The notes under the pieces were generated by a model. It had not been told where the DNA came from. It was given only the letters and a program-made list of their open reading frames with translations, and did not search any database. A DNA stretch of 64,000 nucleotides from Dactylosporangium roseum (GTDB lineage Bacteria > Actinomycetota > Actinomycetes > Mycobacteriales > Micromonosporaceae): positions 1,479,001 to 1,543,000 of the forward strand of contig NZ_CP073721.1 in NCBI RefSeq assembly GCF_025264685.1. Reading direction: 5' to 3'. Shown here one piece after another: positions 1-11,050 of the stretch (the stretch's first letter is position 1; every line of letters starts with the position of its first letter). Both the position numbers and the translations under genes were made by a program.

Positions 1-945
1 CTCGCCGTCAAGGGCATCTTCTGGGCGCGCCGGGCCGCCGACCCGCGCCACAACCGGGTCGTCGCCAGCGCCGTCGAGCACCACGCCGTGCTCGACTCGG
101 TCGCCTGGCTGGAGCAGCACGAGGGCGCCGCCGTGACCTGGCTGCCGGTCGACGCCGACGGTCGGGTCCGGCCCGAGGCGCTGGCCGAGGCGCTGGCCGG
201 TGGCGACGTCGCGGTGGCGACCGTCATGTGGGCCAACAACGAGGTCGGCACCGTCCAGCCCGTCGGCGAGCTGGCCGCGCTGGCGACGGCGGCCGGCGTG
301 CCGTTGCACACCGACGCCGTCCAGGCGGTCGGCCAGGTGCCGGTCGACTTCGCCGCCACCGGGGCCGCGGCGCTGACCATCAGCGGCCACAAGCTGGGCG
401 GCCCGATCGGCGCCGGCGCGTTGCTGCTCGGCCGGGAGGTCGGCTGCACGCCGCTCGCCCACGGCGGCGGCCAGGAGCGGGACGTGCGGTCCGGGACGCT
501 CGACGTGCCGGCCATCGTCGCGTTCGCCGTCGCGGTGGAGCTGTCGGTGAAGACCTCTCGGGAGACCGCCGAGCGGATCGGGCGGCTGCGCGACACGCTG
601 GTCGAGCGGGTCCGCGCCGTCGTGCCCGACGCGATCCTCAACGGCGACCCCGTCGACCGGCTCCCCGGCAACGCGCACTTCTCGTTCCCCGGCTGTGAGG
701 GCGACGCGTTGCTCCTGCTCCTCGACGCGCAGGACATCGCCTGCTCGACCGGCTCGGCCTGTTCCGCGGGGGTGGCCCAGCCGTCGCACGTGCTGCTGGC
801 CATGGGCGCGGACGATTCGCGGGCCCGCTCGTCGCTGCGGTTCACGCTCGGCCACACCTCGACCATGGACGATGTCGACGCCCTGGTCGCGGCCCTGCCG
901 GGAGCGGTGGAGCGAGCCCGCAGGGCGACCGCCAAGTTCAGGTGA
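1..945 (+). CDS. Cysteine desulfurase (NifS/IscS-like), 5' truncated
   Basis: PLP enzyme that takes sulfur from L-cysteine as an enzyme persulfide for tRNA thiolation or Fe-S assembly. The frame is open from base 1, so the N-terminus lies outside the window; 314 residues are visible. The PLP lysine lies in SGHKLGG (visible residue about 131, bases 391-393). The persulfide cysteine lies in STGSACS (about residue 254, base 760). THTD- and GGGQE-type class V aminotransferase motifs are present. The thiouridylase gene mnmA lies 1.4 kb downstream; in many actinobacteria the two are close neighbours, so sulfur transfer to MnmA is a reasonable inference. Here the pair is separated by a glycosyltransferase remnant and a chitosanase gene. 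Confidence 0.93.
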   Translation, partial: LAVKGIFWARRAADPRHNRVVASAVEHHAVLDSVAWLEQHEGAAVTWLPVDADGRVRPEALAEALAGGDVAVATVMWANNEVGTVQPVGELAALATAAGVPLHTDAVQAVGQVPVDFAATGAAALTISGHKLGGPIGAGALLLGREVGCTPLAHGGGQERDVRSGTLDVPAIVAFAVAVELSVKTSRETAERIGRLRDTLVERVRAVVPDAILNGDPVDRLPGNAHFSFPGCEGDALLLLLDAQDIACSTGSACSAGVAQPSHVLLAMGADDSRARSSLRFTLGHTSTMDDVDALVAALPGAVERARRATAKFR

Positions 946-1112
946 CCGAAACGGAGGGGCCGGGACGGGCGCCGGTGGGCCGAATCCCTTCGGGTGAATT
1001 CACCACCGACGCCGGTGAATATCGCCAGGTGTGGCGGCCGGTGATTTGGTTACGGCAATTCTCCGGCGTTTCTCTCGCCGTGCCGAAGAGCGCCTCACCC
1101 TATGTTTGCGCC

Positions 1113-1379
1113 GTGTCTGTCGAAACCGCTTCCGCCGTCGTCGCGGTCAAGCTCGACCGGGAGCGGCCGCGGCCGCTGTGGGTGCTGCCGTTGCAGCAGT
1201 TCGTGTACCGGCAGTTGATGTACGTGGTGCTCATCCAGTCGTTCGGCACCGCGCTCACCGGGGCGCGGCCGCGGTGGCACAAGCTGCACCGCACCGGCAC
1301 GGCCGGGGCGAACGCCCCGGCGGTTCCCGGCCCACGCGGCGTCGCCAAGGTTTCACAGTCCGTCGGGGAGGGTTCCTGA
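1113..1379 (+). pseudogene. Glycosyltransferase 2 C-terminal tail, remnant or mini-protein
   Basis: The frame from GTG 1113 encodes 88 residues and runs directly into the next gene (TGA 1377-1379, then GTG). It contains PLQQFVYRQLMY, IQS..TAL and RWHKLHRTGTA. From memory these resemble the last transmembrane and cytoplasmic segment of large actinobacterial membrane glycosyltransferases, including GT2/polysaccharide-deacetylase fusions. The catalytic domain is absent upstream: bases 946-1112 are intergenic and hold a small hairpin (998-1020). It could be a decayed fragment or a retained small membrane protein of its own. The frame is open further upstream to an ATG at 942, but that stretch lacks family resemblance. 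Confidence 0.5.
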
Positions 1380-2315
1380 GTGCGCCGTACCACCGTCCGC
1401 CGCCGCCTCGGTGTCGCGGTCTTCCTCATCGTTTCGCTGGCGATGGCCGGCCTCGCGACACCTGATCAGGAGGCGCCCGGCGTGCGGGAGCCCACGGCGC
1501 ACTCGACGCCGGCCCGCGCGCAGGCGCCCGGAACCGACCGGCGGGCCGTTGTCGCGTCACCGGTGGCGTCGCCCTCGAAGCGCTCGATCACGGTGCCCTC
1601 CGGCCAGCGGATCCGTGGCGATCTCTCGGACCCGCGGCAGCAGGACATCGCCATGCGCCTGCTGTCCAGCGCCGAGAACTCCACGCTGGACTGGACCGCG
1701 CGGTACGCCTACATCGAGGACATCGGCGACGGCCGCGGGTACACGGCCGGCATCGTCGGGTTCCGCACCGGTACGGGCGACCTCAAGACCGTCGTCGAGC
1801 GGTACACGACGGCGGTGCCCCGCAACCGGCTGGCCGCCTACTTGCCAGCCCTGCGGAAGGTGAACGGCACCGAGTCCCACGAGGGCCTCGACCCGGGGTT
1901 CGTTCCCGCCTGGCAGGCGGCCGCCGCCGATCCGGCGTTCCGGCGCGCCCAGGACGCCGAGCGCGACCGGATGTACTTCACCCCGGCCCTCAGCCAGGCG
2001 AAGCAGGACGGCCTGAAGGTCCTGGGCCAGTTCGCGTACTTCGACGCGATCGTGACGCACGGCGCGACCGGGCTGGCGACGCTGCGCCGGGCCGCGGCCC
2101 AGGTGGCCCCGCCGCCCGCGAAGGGCGGTGACGAGGCGGCGTACCTGGAGGCGTTCCTCGACGCGCGGATCGCCCTGATGAACACCGAGCGGGCGCGCCG
2201 GGACCTGAGCCGGATCGAGAGCACTCAACGGGTGTTCCTCCGCGACCGCAACTTCGACCTGAGCCTCCCGCTGCGCTGGACGGTCCACGGCGACGCGTAC
2301 GAGATCGGGACCTGA
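1380..2315 (+). CDS. Secreted chitosanase, GH46 family
   Basis: Predicted extracellular endo-hydrolase of chitosan. The 311-residue product starts at GTG 1380 behind GGGAGG. It has an Arg-rich N-terminus and a hydrophobic signal segment (residues 9-26), then a linker of about 45 residues. The GH46 domain follows (about 70-311). The catalytic pair is visible: Glu99 in SAENS as acid and Asp117 in EDIGDGRGYT as base, with the 18-residue spacing seen in Streptomyces GH46 enzymes. The family motif YTAGIVGF..GTGD is present. It directly follows the glycosyltransferase remnant and may once have shared an operon with it. The placement between cysteine desulfurase and mnmA suggests insertion into a housekeeping block. 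Confidence 0.9.
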   Translation: MRRTTVRRRLGVAVFLIVSLAMAGLATPDQEAPGVREPTAHSTPARAQAPGTDRRAVVASPVASPSKRSITVPSGQRIRGDLSDPRQQDIAMRLLSSAENSTLDWTARYAYIEDIGDGRGYTAGIVGFRTGTGDLKTVVERYTTAVPRNRLAAYLPALRKVNGTESHEGLDPGFVPAWQAAAADPAFRRAQDAERDRMYFTPALSQAKQDGLKVLGQFAYFDAIVTHGATGLATLRRAAAQVAPPPAKGGDEAAYLEAFLDARIALMNTERARRDLSRIESTQRVFLRDRNFDLSLPLRWTVHGDAYEIGT

Positions 2316-2328
2316 GTAGGCTTGTCGT

Positions 2329-3399
2329 GTGAGAGTGCTAGCGGCGATGTCCGGCGGGGTCGACTCGGCGGTCGCGGCTGCCCGGGCGGCGGAGGCCGGG
2401 CACGACGTGACCGGCGTCCACCTCGCGCTGTCGCGCAACCCCCAGACGTACCGCACCGGTGCCCGTGGCTGCTGCACGCTGGAAGACGCCCGTGACGCCC
2501 GCCGGGCCGCGGATGTGATCGGGATCCCGTTCTACGTCTGGGACATGGCGGAGCAGTTCCACGCCGGCGTCGTGGACGACTTCGTGGCGGAGTACGCCGC
2601 GGGTCGTACACCCAACCCCTGTCTCCGCTGCAACGAGAAGATCAAGTTCGCGGCCGTCCTCGACCGGGCCGTTGCCCTGGGCTTCGACGCCGTCGTGACC
2701 GGCCACCACGCCCGCCTCGGCGAGGACGGGCTGCTGCGGCGCAGCGTCGATCCGGCCAAGGACCAGTCCTACGTGCTGGCGGTGCTCACCCGCGCACAGC
2801 TCGACCGCTCGATGTTCCCGCTGGGCACCTCGACCAAGGCCGAGGTGCGTGCCGAGGCGGCGGAGCGAGGGCTGGCCGTCGCCGACAAGCCGGACAGTCA
2901 CGACATCTGCTTCATCGCCGACGGTGACACCAAGCGTTTCCTGGCCGACCGGCTCGGCTCGACACCCGGCGACATCGTCGACGTGACCACCGGCGCCGTG
3001 ATCGGGCGACACGAGGGTGCGTATGCGTACACCGTCGGCCAGCGGCGCGGGCTCGACCTGCGGGTGTCGGCGCCGGACCGCACCCCGCGATACGTGCTGT
3101 CGATCACGCCGGTGACCAACACCGTGACGGTCGGGCCGGCCGCGATGCTCGATGTGTCCACTGTGGTCGGTGAGCGGCCGGTGTGGATGACGGCGTCGTC
3201 GTCGGTGCGCTGCGAGGTCCAGATGCGGGCACACGGCGAGACGACCCCCGCCGCGGTCGAGCTGGCCGGCGACCGGCTGGTGGCCCGGCTGGAGCGACCC
3301 GCCCGCGGCATCGCGACCGGGCAGGCTGTCGTCTGCTACCAGCCGTCCCCGGACGGCGACATCGTGCTCGGCTCGGCGACGATTGCGGAGACATCGTGA
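2329..3399 (+). CDS. mnmA: tRNA-specific 2-thiouridylase MnmA
   Basis: Catalyses ATP-dependent 2-thiolation of U34 in tRNA Glu, Gln and Lys with sulfur relayed from a cysteine desulfurase. The 356-residue product has the usual family length. The PP-loop ATP motif [10 protein letters not shown] starts at residue 8. The two catalytic cysteines are in PCLRCNEK (Cys101) and DICFIAD (Cys194). The GTG at 2329 is supported because the PP-loop must lie near the N-terminus. It lies 13 bases after the chitosanase stop and overlaps the following methionine synthase by 4 bases (GTGA), so these two are probably translationally coupled. Confidence 0.97.
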   Translation: MRVLAAMSGGVDSAVAAARAAEAGHDVTGVHLALSRNPQTYRTGARGCCTLEDARDARRAADVIGIPFYVWDMAEQFHAGVVDDFVAEYAAGRTPNPCLRCNEKIKFAAVLDRAVALGFDAVVTGHHARLGEDGLLRRSVDPAKDQSYVLAVLTRAQLDRSMFPLGTSTKAEVRAEAAERGLAVADKPDSHDICFIADGDTKRFLADRLGSTPGDIVDVTTGAVIGRHEGAYAYTVGQRRGLDLRVSAPDRTPRYVLSITPVTNTVTVGPAAMLDVSTVVGERPVWMTASSSVRCEVQMRAHGETTPAAVELAGDRLVARLERPARGIATGQAVVCYQPSPDGDIVLGSATIAETS

Positions 3400-4352
3400 C
3401 CTTTCCCTGGCCCGCCGGCAGCGCCACCGGTATCGGCTCCATGCCCGGCACCGACGTCGGCGAGGCGCAGCGGATCGTCCTCGGGGAGCTGCCCGACCTG
3501 CCCCACCTGCCGGAGCTGCCCGGCCGCGGCCCGGGCGCCAACATGATCGGGCGGGGCGGCACCTTCCTGGTCGAGCTGCCGATCGAGTTGTACGCGGCGC
3601 GCTGGCGGCTCGCGACCCGGCCCGGCCACGACCTGCGGGTGGCCCGCGACTTCCTCGAGCGCGACCTGGACACGATGACCGAGCAGGCGGGGGAGTTCGC
3701 CGGCACGTTCAAGGTCCAGGTGCCCGGCCCGTGGACCCTGGCCGCCGCGCTGAACCTGCCGATCGGCGGCGCGGTCCTGCGCGATCCGGGTGCCACGCGG
3801 GATCTGGCCGCGTCGCTGGCCGAGGGTGTGCGCGAGCACGTCGCGTCGGTGCGGGCGCGGCTGCCGCACGCCTCCGTGCTGCTCCAGCTCGACGAGCCGT
3901 CGCTGCCGGCCGTCCTGGCCGGTCGCGTCCCGACGGAGAGCGGCTTCGGCACGCTGCGCTCCGTGGACGTCAGCGTGGCGCGTTCGGTGCTCGCGCAGGT
4001 GATCTCCGCGGCGGAGGTACCTGTCGTGGTGCACTCCTGCGCACCGGACGTGCCGCTGTCCCTGTTGCGTGAGGCCGGGGCGGTCGGGGTCGCGCTCGAC
4101 CTGTCGCTGGTCCGCGACCTGGACGCGCTGGGCGAGCAGTTGGACGGTGGGATGGGCCTGTTCGCCGGGGTGTCCGGGCGGACCTCTGCCGACCTGGCGT
4201 CGTCTGTCCGGGACCTCTGGCGCAAACTCGGCTTTCCGCTCGCCTCCATGGCGGCGCGGGTCGTCGTGACGCCGCCGTGCGGCATGGTCGCCGTCGCGGT
4301 GTTGAAGGCCGTTCGCGACGCAGGGCGACGGCTCACGGACGACGCGTCGTAG
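3396..4352 (+). CDS. Cobalamin-independent methionine synthase-like protein (MetE C-terminal family)
   Basis: Single-domain MetE-type protein of 318 residues, about the size of the catalytic C-terminal half of E. coli MetE. It would transfer a methyl group to homocysteine; the methyl donor of these short forms is unsettled. Zinc/homocysteine ligands are visible as His213-x-Cys215 (VVHSC) and Cys295 (TPPCG). The N-terminal motif [11 protein letters not shown] is typical of actinobacterial short forms. The start is GTG 3396 overlapping the mnmA stop as GTGA; an in-frame start further upstream would lie inside mnmA and is not credible. Operon context is mnmA, this gene, ligA. Confidence 0.88.
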   Translation: MTFPWPAGSATGIGSMPGTDVGEAQRIVLGELPDLPHLPELPGRGPGANMIGRGGTFLVELPIELYAARWRLATRPGHDLRVARDFLERDLDTMTEQAGEFAGTFKVQVPGPWTLAAALNLPIGGAVLRDPGATRDLAASLAEGVREHVASVRARLPHASVLLQLDEPSLPAVLAGRVPTESGFGTLRSVDVSVARSVLAQVISAAEVPVVVHSCAPDVPLSLLREAGAVGVALDLSLVRDLDALGEQLDGGMGLFAGVSGRTSADLASSVRDLWRKLGFPLASMAARVVVTPPCGMVAVAVLKAVRDAGRRLTDDAS

Positions 4353-4379
4353 CTGCGATTTTTTGTCGTACGGGGGCGG

Positions 4380-6479
<2,100 letters not shown>

Positions 6480-6825
6480 CTACTCCTTACCGGTCCTTAC
6501 CGGTCGTGCTCGGCCCGATCTGGTCCGGCAGCTCGGGTGAGTCGGTTCGCCGCGACATCACCGCCCTGCTGACGGACCCGGATGAGGCCGACAATTCGGG
6601 CGCGCGGCTCGGCTTCGCGGCTTGCACTGGGCGGCGTCGCGTCTTCCCGGGCCGTGCTGCTGATCTATCCATGGTGGCATCGCCCGGTCGGTTGAATACC
6701 GGCGGCTTGTGCATCGATTCCGCATCCTTCCCGATTCCGGGGCCGCCGAGGGTGCAGGCTCGCAGGGCGCCGACGAAACGACACCGAACACCAGTGCGTC
6801 GATGATGCCGAACCTGGGGGAGCCG
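6480..6825 (+). other. Intergenic region before the GGDEF-EAL gene
   Basis: These 346 bases between ligA and the cyclic-di-GMP gene show no credible gene. A 10-base direct repeat (CCTTACCGGT twice, 6484-6503) lies just after ligA. The GGDEF-EAL reading frame is open upstream to an ATG at 6709, but that stretch has no Shine-Dalgarno and no recognisable protein character, so I treat it as leader. Confidence 0.5.
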
Positions 6826-8883
6826 ATGAAGCAGAGCGCGCTGCGTAACTCGGCGCCTCCCCGCAACGCTTCCCGGTTCGTCGCCTACGTTGCCACCATC
6901 ATGGTCGCCGCCGCCGGCGTCCTGCTCGCCAGTCTGTTGAGCGGCTTCCCGGACAGTCTGCCCGCCGCGTTCTGGTGCTTCGCCGCCCTCGCCGTCGTCG
7001 CCGACACACCGTGGTTCATGCAGGCCGGGCCCGACGACGTGGTGCCCGCGTTCCCGTCGGTCTGCTTCGCCTTCGCCGTCATGCTGGCGTTCGGGTTCGC
7101 GCCCGCGGTGCTCGTCCAGTTGGGAGCGGTCGCCGTCGCCGCGGTGTGGCTCAAGCATGCCGCCTGGCGGGCCGCGTTCAACGCGGGGCGGTATGTGCTC
7201 TCCTTCGCCGCCGCGGCCGCCCTCCTCGACGTGGTGCTGCCCGAGCGGCGCGCCGACATGCACACGATGCTCAACGGCGGCATGCCCGTGCTGTGGATCG
7301 TCGTCGTCGCCGGGTGCTGGTTCCTCGTCAACAACCTGCTCGTGTCGACCGCCGTCTGGCTGCGCTTCGGCGGGCGGTGGCCGGCGGTGCTCAAGACGGC
7401 GCTCCGCGACGATGCCCTGCCGGCCGGGGCGTTGCTGCTGTCCGCGCCCGCCCTGATCGCCGCCGCGCACGTCGACGTGCTGCTCGTCCCGCTGGCCATG
7501 GTGCCGCTGTTCGCCGTACGCCGGATGACCAAGCTGTCGCTGCAACGGGCGCGGGAGGCCCGGCTCGACCCGCTCACCGGCCTCGGCAACCGTACGGCGC
7601 TGGAGCGCGCCGTGGCCAACTGGGTGCCGGAGCACGCCGAGCGTGCCGAGGGCGGGGCGGACGATCGACGCCTCGCCCTTCTGCTGCTCGACCTCGACGG
7701 CTTCAAGCAGGTCAACGACGCCCTCGGGCACCGGGTCGGGGACCGGTTGCTGGAGGAGGTCGCCCGGCGGGTCGCCGGCGTGGCGGACACGGGTCTTGTC
7801 GGGCGGCTCGGCGGCGACGAGTTCGCGGTGGTCGTACCACATCTGCGGGACACGGCGGAAGCGAAGGCCCGGGCCGCCGGGATGCTCGCCGCACTGGCCG
7901 AGCCGGTACTCCTGGACGGGCTCCCGATCGACGTCGGCGGGTCGGTGGGCGTGGCCGTCTACCCCGAGCACGGCGGCGACTTCGAGGAACTGTTGCGGCA
8001 CGCCGACGTCGCGATGTACGACGCCAAGGCCCGCGGCGACAACCTCGCCGTCTACGCCCCCGAGTCGGACCACAACACACCGGAGCGGCTGAGCCTCCTC
8101 GCCGACCTCCGCCGTGCGCTCGAGTCTCCGGAGGGCACCGGAATCGAGTTGTACTACCAGCCGCAGGTCGAACTCGCCACCGGCGCCGTCGTCGGGCTGG
8201 AGGCATTGCTGCGCTGGCGGCATCCTGTCCGCGGGCCGGTCGACCCGGAGGAACTGATCAAGGTCGCCGAGCGCAGCTCCGTCATGCGGCTGCTGACGCT
8301 GCGCATCGTCGACGAGGTCATCGACCAGCTCGCCGCTTGGGGCCCGGCCGCCGACGGCATGCGGGTCGCGGTCAACGTCAGCGTCCGCGACCTGCACACC
8401 GGCGAGATCGCCGACCGGATCGCGGCCCGCCTGCGCGAAACCGCGGTGGACCCGTCGCGGCTCGAGCTGGAGATCACCGAGGGTGCGTTGATGGCCGATC
8501 CCCGCCGGGTGCTGGCCACACTGGCCCGCCTGGAGCGTCTCGGTGTCGCGATCGCGCTCGACGACTTCGGTACGGGCTACTCCTCGATGCTGCACCTGCG
8601 CCGGCTGCCGCTGGCCGAGGTGAAGATCGACCGCTCGTTTGTGCTGGGCCTCGCCACCGACCCCGACGACGCGGCCATCGTGCGGTCCATGATCGACCTG
8701 GCCCGGGCGCTGGGCCTGCGGGTCGTCGCGGAGGGCGTCGAGAACGAGCGCACCTGGCGGCTGCTGGTGGACGCCGGCTGTGACCTGGCGCAGGGCTGGT
8801 ACTTCGCGCGGCCCATGCCACCCGCCCAGCTCATCGACTGGCTCGCCAGGCGGAATCGGTCCACCGTCGCGCACAGCGCCTGA
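6826..8883 (+). CDS. Membrane GGDEF-EAL protein (cyclic-di-GMP turnover)
   Basis: Predicted bifunctional cyclic-di-GMP synthase/phosphodiesterase of 685 residues. The N-terminal 220 residues hold about six hydrophobic segments, a likely membrane sensor. The GGDEF domain follows, with an intact GGDEF motif near residue 329 and LLDLDGFKQVND upstream of it. The EAL domain has LEALLRW near residue 459, DDFGTGYSS, KIDRSFV and EGVEN. I see no RxxD inhibitory site five residues before GGDEF. The start is ATG 6826 because GGGGGAG lies six bases upstream; ATGs at 6709, 6802 and 6805 are in frame but less well placed. Both catalytic motifs look functional. Confidence 0.92.
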   Translation: MKQSALRNSAPPRNASRFVAYVATIMVAAAGVLLASLLSGFPDSLPAAFWCFAALAVVADTPWFMQAGPDDVVPAFPSVCFAFAVMLAFGFAPAVLVQLGAVAVAAVWLKHAAWRAAFNAGRYVLSFAAAAALLDVVLPERRADMHTMLNGGMPVLWIVVVAGCWFLVNNLLVSTAVWLRFGGRWPAVLKTALRDDALPAGALLLSAPALIAAAHVDVLLVPLAMVPLFAVRRMTKLSLQRAREARLDPLTGLGNRTALERAVANWVPEHAERAEGGADDRRLALLLLDLDGFKQVNDALGHRVGDRLLEEVARRVAGVADTGLVGRLGGDEFAVVVPHLRDTAEAKARAAGMLAALAEPVLLDGLPIDVGGSVGVAVYPEHGGDFEELLRHADVAMYDAKARGDNLAVYAPESDHNTPERLSLLADLRRALESPEGTGIELYYQPQVELATGAVVGLEALLRWRHPVRGPVDPEELIKVAERSSVMRLLTLRIVDEVIDQLAAWGPAADGMRVAVNVSVRDLHTGEIADRIAARLRETAVDPSRLELEITEGALMADPRRVLATLARLERLGVAIALDDFGTGYSSMLHLRRLPLAEVKIDRSFVLGLATDPDDAAIVRSMIDLARALGLRVVAEGVENERTWRLLVDAGCDLAQGWYFARPMPPAQLIDWLARRNRSTVAHSA

Positions 8884-8900
8884 CACGGACGAAATAGACT

Positions 8901-8942
8901 CGTCGGGTTGACGACCGCATGTCACGCCGCGTCAAGCCGACG
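8901..8942 (+). other. Hairpin in the gatC 5' leader
   Basis: An inverted repeat with 13-base arms (8901-8913 and 8930-8942, one mismatch) lies between the GGDEF-EAL stop and the gatC Shine-Dalgarno GAAGGAG. A possible -10 element TAGACT sits just upstream at 8894-8899. There is no T-run, so it is more likely a leader structure than a terminator. Confidence 0.4.
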
Positions 8943-8962
8943 ACTGAAGGAGTACCGCGCCG

Positions 8963-9262
8963 ATGGCCACGATTTCCCGCGAGGAGGTGGCGCATCTCGC
9001 GCGCCTCGCGCGGCTTGCCGTCACCGATGAAGAGCTCGACACCTTCGCCGGGCAGCTCGACGTCATCCTGCAGGCCGTCGCGCAGGTGGGCGAGGTCGCC
9101 GCGGCCGACGTGCCGCCGACCTCGCACTCGGTGCCGCTGACCAACGTCTTCCGCGACGACGTCGTGGCCCCGTGCCTGCCCCGTGCGGACGTGCTGGCCG
9201 GTGCGCCCGACGCCGAGGACAACCGCTTCCGCGTCCCGCGGATCCTGGACGAGGAGGCCTGA
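8963..9262 (+). CDS. gatC: Glutamyl-tRNA(Gln)/aspartyl-tRNA(Asn) amidotransferase subunit C
   Basis: Small scaffold subunit of the GatCAB amidotransferase that makes Gln-tRNA(Gln), and possibly Asn-tRNA(Asn), by transamidation. The 99 residues match the family length. The family pattern [15 protein letters not shown] at the N-terminus and a conserved C-terminal RVPRIL are visible. GAAGGAG precedes the ATG by about ten bases. gatA starts four bases after the stop, so the two are co-transcribed. Confidence 0.96.
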   Translation: MATISREEVAHLARLARLAVTDEELDTFAGQLDVILQAVAQVGEVAAADVPPTSHSVPLTNVFRDDVVAPCLPRADVLAGAPDAEDNRFRVPRILDEEA

Positions 9263-9266
9263 TCCG

Positions 9267-10742
9267 ATGACCGACGTCACCAAGCTCTCCGCCGCCGAGC
9301 TGGGCCGCCGCCTGGCCGCGAAGGAGGTGTCGGCCGTCGAGGTCGCCACCGCGCACCTGGACCGCGTGGCGGCCGTCGAGGCCAAGGTCAACGCGTTCCT
9401 CCACGTCGACCGCGACGGCGCACTGGAGGCCGCCAAGGCCGTCGACGCCAAGCGGGCCAAGGGCGAGGAGGTCGGGCCGCTCGCCGGTGTGCCGATCGCC
9501 GTCAAGGACGTGATCACCACCAAGGGCGTTCCGACGACCGCCGGCTCGAAGATTCTCGAAGGCTGGCGCCCGCCGTACGACGCGACGATCACCACCCGGC
9601 TGCGTGCGGCCGGCCTGGTCATGCTCGGCAAGACCAACATGGACGAGTTCGCGATGGGCTCGTCGACGGAGTACTCGGCCTACGGCCCGACGTACAACCC
9701 CTGGGACACCTCGCGCATCCCCGGCGGCTCCGGCGGCGGTTCGGCCGCGGCGGTCGCGGCCTATGAGGCGCCGCTCGCGATCGGCACCGACACGGGCGGC
9801 TCGATCCGCCAGCCCGCCGCGGTGACCGGGACCGTGGGCGCGAAGCCGACGTATGGCGGCACCTCGCGGTACGGTCTCATCGCTTTCAGCTCTTCCCTCG
9901 ACACGCCCGGCCCGTGCGCCCGGACCGTCGAGGACGCCGCGCTCCTGCACGCGGTCATCGGGGGTCACGACCCGATGGACTCGACCTCGATCCCGCAGCC
10001 GGTGCCCGACGTGGTCGGCGCCGCCCGGCTGGGCGCGACCGGCGACCTGAGCGGCGTGCGGCTGGGGCTGGTGAAGGAGTTCGCGGGTGAGGGCGCCGAG
10101 CCCGGCGTCGTCGCCGCCTATCGCGAGTCGATCGAGGCGCTGGTCAAGCTGGGCGCCGAGGTCGTCGAGGTGTCGTGCCCGAGCTTCAAGTTCGCGCTGC
10201 CGGCGTACTACCTGATCGCGCCGAGCGAGTGCTCGTCCAACCTGGCCCGGTTCGACGGCGTCCGGTACGGGTTGCGCACCGGCGACAACGGTGAGCACTC
10301 GCTGGAGGAGGTCATGTCGCTGACGCGCGACGCGGGCTTCGGCCCGGAGGTCAAGCGGCGCGTCATCCTCGGCACCTACGCGCTGTCGGCCGGCTACTAC
10401 GACGCCTACTACGGGCAGGCCCAGAAGGTCCGCACCCTGATCACGCGTGACTTCCAGGCGGCGTTCGGTGTCGCGGACGTGCTGGTCGCGCCGACCACGC
10501 CGTTCGTCGCTTTCCCGCTCGGATCGCGTACCTCGGATCCGTATCAGATGTATCTCGCGGATCTTTACACGATTCCGTCGAACCTCTACGGCGGGCCGGC
10601 GATTTCGGTGCCGAGCGGGCTGTCCGAAGGGCTGCCGGTCGGACTGCAGATCATGGCCCCGACGATGGCCGACGACCGCATGTACCGCGTGGCGGCGGCG
10701 CTGGAATCGGCACTGCCGCCGTTGACGCCGCCGCCGCTGTAG
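9267..10742 (+). CDS. gatA: Glutamyl-tRNA(Gln) amidotransferase subunit A
   Basis: Amidase-signature subunit that hydrolyses glutamine and delivers ammonia to GatB. The 491 residues are typical in length. The catalytic triad is visible: Lys80 in AVKDV, cis-Ser155 in GGSGGGSA and nucleophile Ser179 in [11 protein letters not shown]. The start is ATG 9267, giving MTDVTKLS, four bases after gatC. A strong hairpin terminator follows (10753-10786), so gatB is separated from this unit by a terminator and an opposite-strand gene. Confidence 0.97.
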   Translation: MTDVTKLSAAELGRRLAAKEVSAVEVATAHLDRVAAVEAKVNAFLHVDRDGALEAAKAVDAKRAKGEEVGPLAGVPIAVKDVITTKGVPTTAGSKILEGWRPPYDATITTRLRAAGLVMLGKTNMDEFAMGSSTEYSAYGPTYNPWDTSRIPGGSGGGSAAAVAAYEAPLAIGTDTGGSIRQPAAVTGTVGAKPTYGGTSRYGLIAFSSSLDTPGPCARTVEDAALLHAVIGGHDPMDSTSIPQPVPDVVGAARLGATGDLSGVRLGLVKEFAGEGAEPGVVAAYRESIEALVKLGAEVVEVSCPSFKFALPAYYLIAPSECSSNLARFDGVRYGLRTGDNGEHSLEEVMSLTRDAGFGPEVKRRVILGTYALSAGYYDAYYGQAQKVRTLITRDFQAAFGVADVLVAPTTPFVAFPLGSRTSDPYQMYLADLYTIPSNLYGGPAISVPSGLSEGLPVGLQIMAPTMADDRMYRVAAALESALPPLTPPPL

Positions 10743-10752
10743 TCATGGGAAT

Positions 10753-10786
10753 CCGGGGGCTTCGGCCCTGTGCGCAAAGCCCCCGG
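10753..10786. terminator. Bidirectional hairpin terminator after gatA
   Basis: Perfect 10-base-pair stem (10753-10762 with 10777-10786) and a 14-base loop. It lies between gatA and the convergent DUF4236 gene and could serve both. No long T-run follows, as is common in high-GC actinobacteria. Confidence 0.7.
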
Positions 10787-10792
10787 TCGGCG

Positions 10793-10969
10793 TCAGCCCC
10801 GGCTGCCCTGCCGCCAGGAGAACGGGCCGGGCAGGTCGACGCGGTTCTTCTTGGTCCGCGAGTTCCACGACCAGGGGCCCAGCTTGAAACTCCACGAGGA
10901 GAATCCGTCCTGCGTGAAGTGGAATATGAACGGGCCGAACTTCTTGCTCTTCCGAAACTGCACGGGCAT
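10793..10969 (-). CDS. Small DUF4236-type protein
   Basis: A 58-residue protein from ATG at 10969 with GGAAGGAG about eight bases upstream. The start MPVQFRKSKKFGP and the ending VDLPGPFSWR resemble the DUF4236 family, which begins with an FRKS.k..P motif and in actinobacteria ends in a DLPGPF.W motif. Function is unknown. It is short, basic and rich in aromatic residues (Phe, Trp), with no membrane segment. It sits antisense between gatA and gatB, convergent with gatA. Confidence 0.75.
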   Translation of the reverse strand: MPVQFRKSKKFGPFIFHFTQDGFSSWSFKLGPWSWNSRTKKNRVDLPGPFSWRQGSRG

Positions 10970-11050
10970 GACATCGCTCCTTCCGAGTGGTGGCCAGTTG
11001 ATACCCAATGCCGTGCGTGGATACACCAAGGCTGAAAGCAGGCAGACACA

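Noticed and set aside
6487..8925. An 812-codon minus-strand frame across the GGDEF-EAL gene
   Set aside because: Antisense shadow; Gly/Arg/His-rich composition and no domain, while the plus strand encodes intact catalytic motifs.
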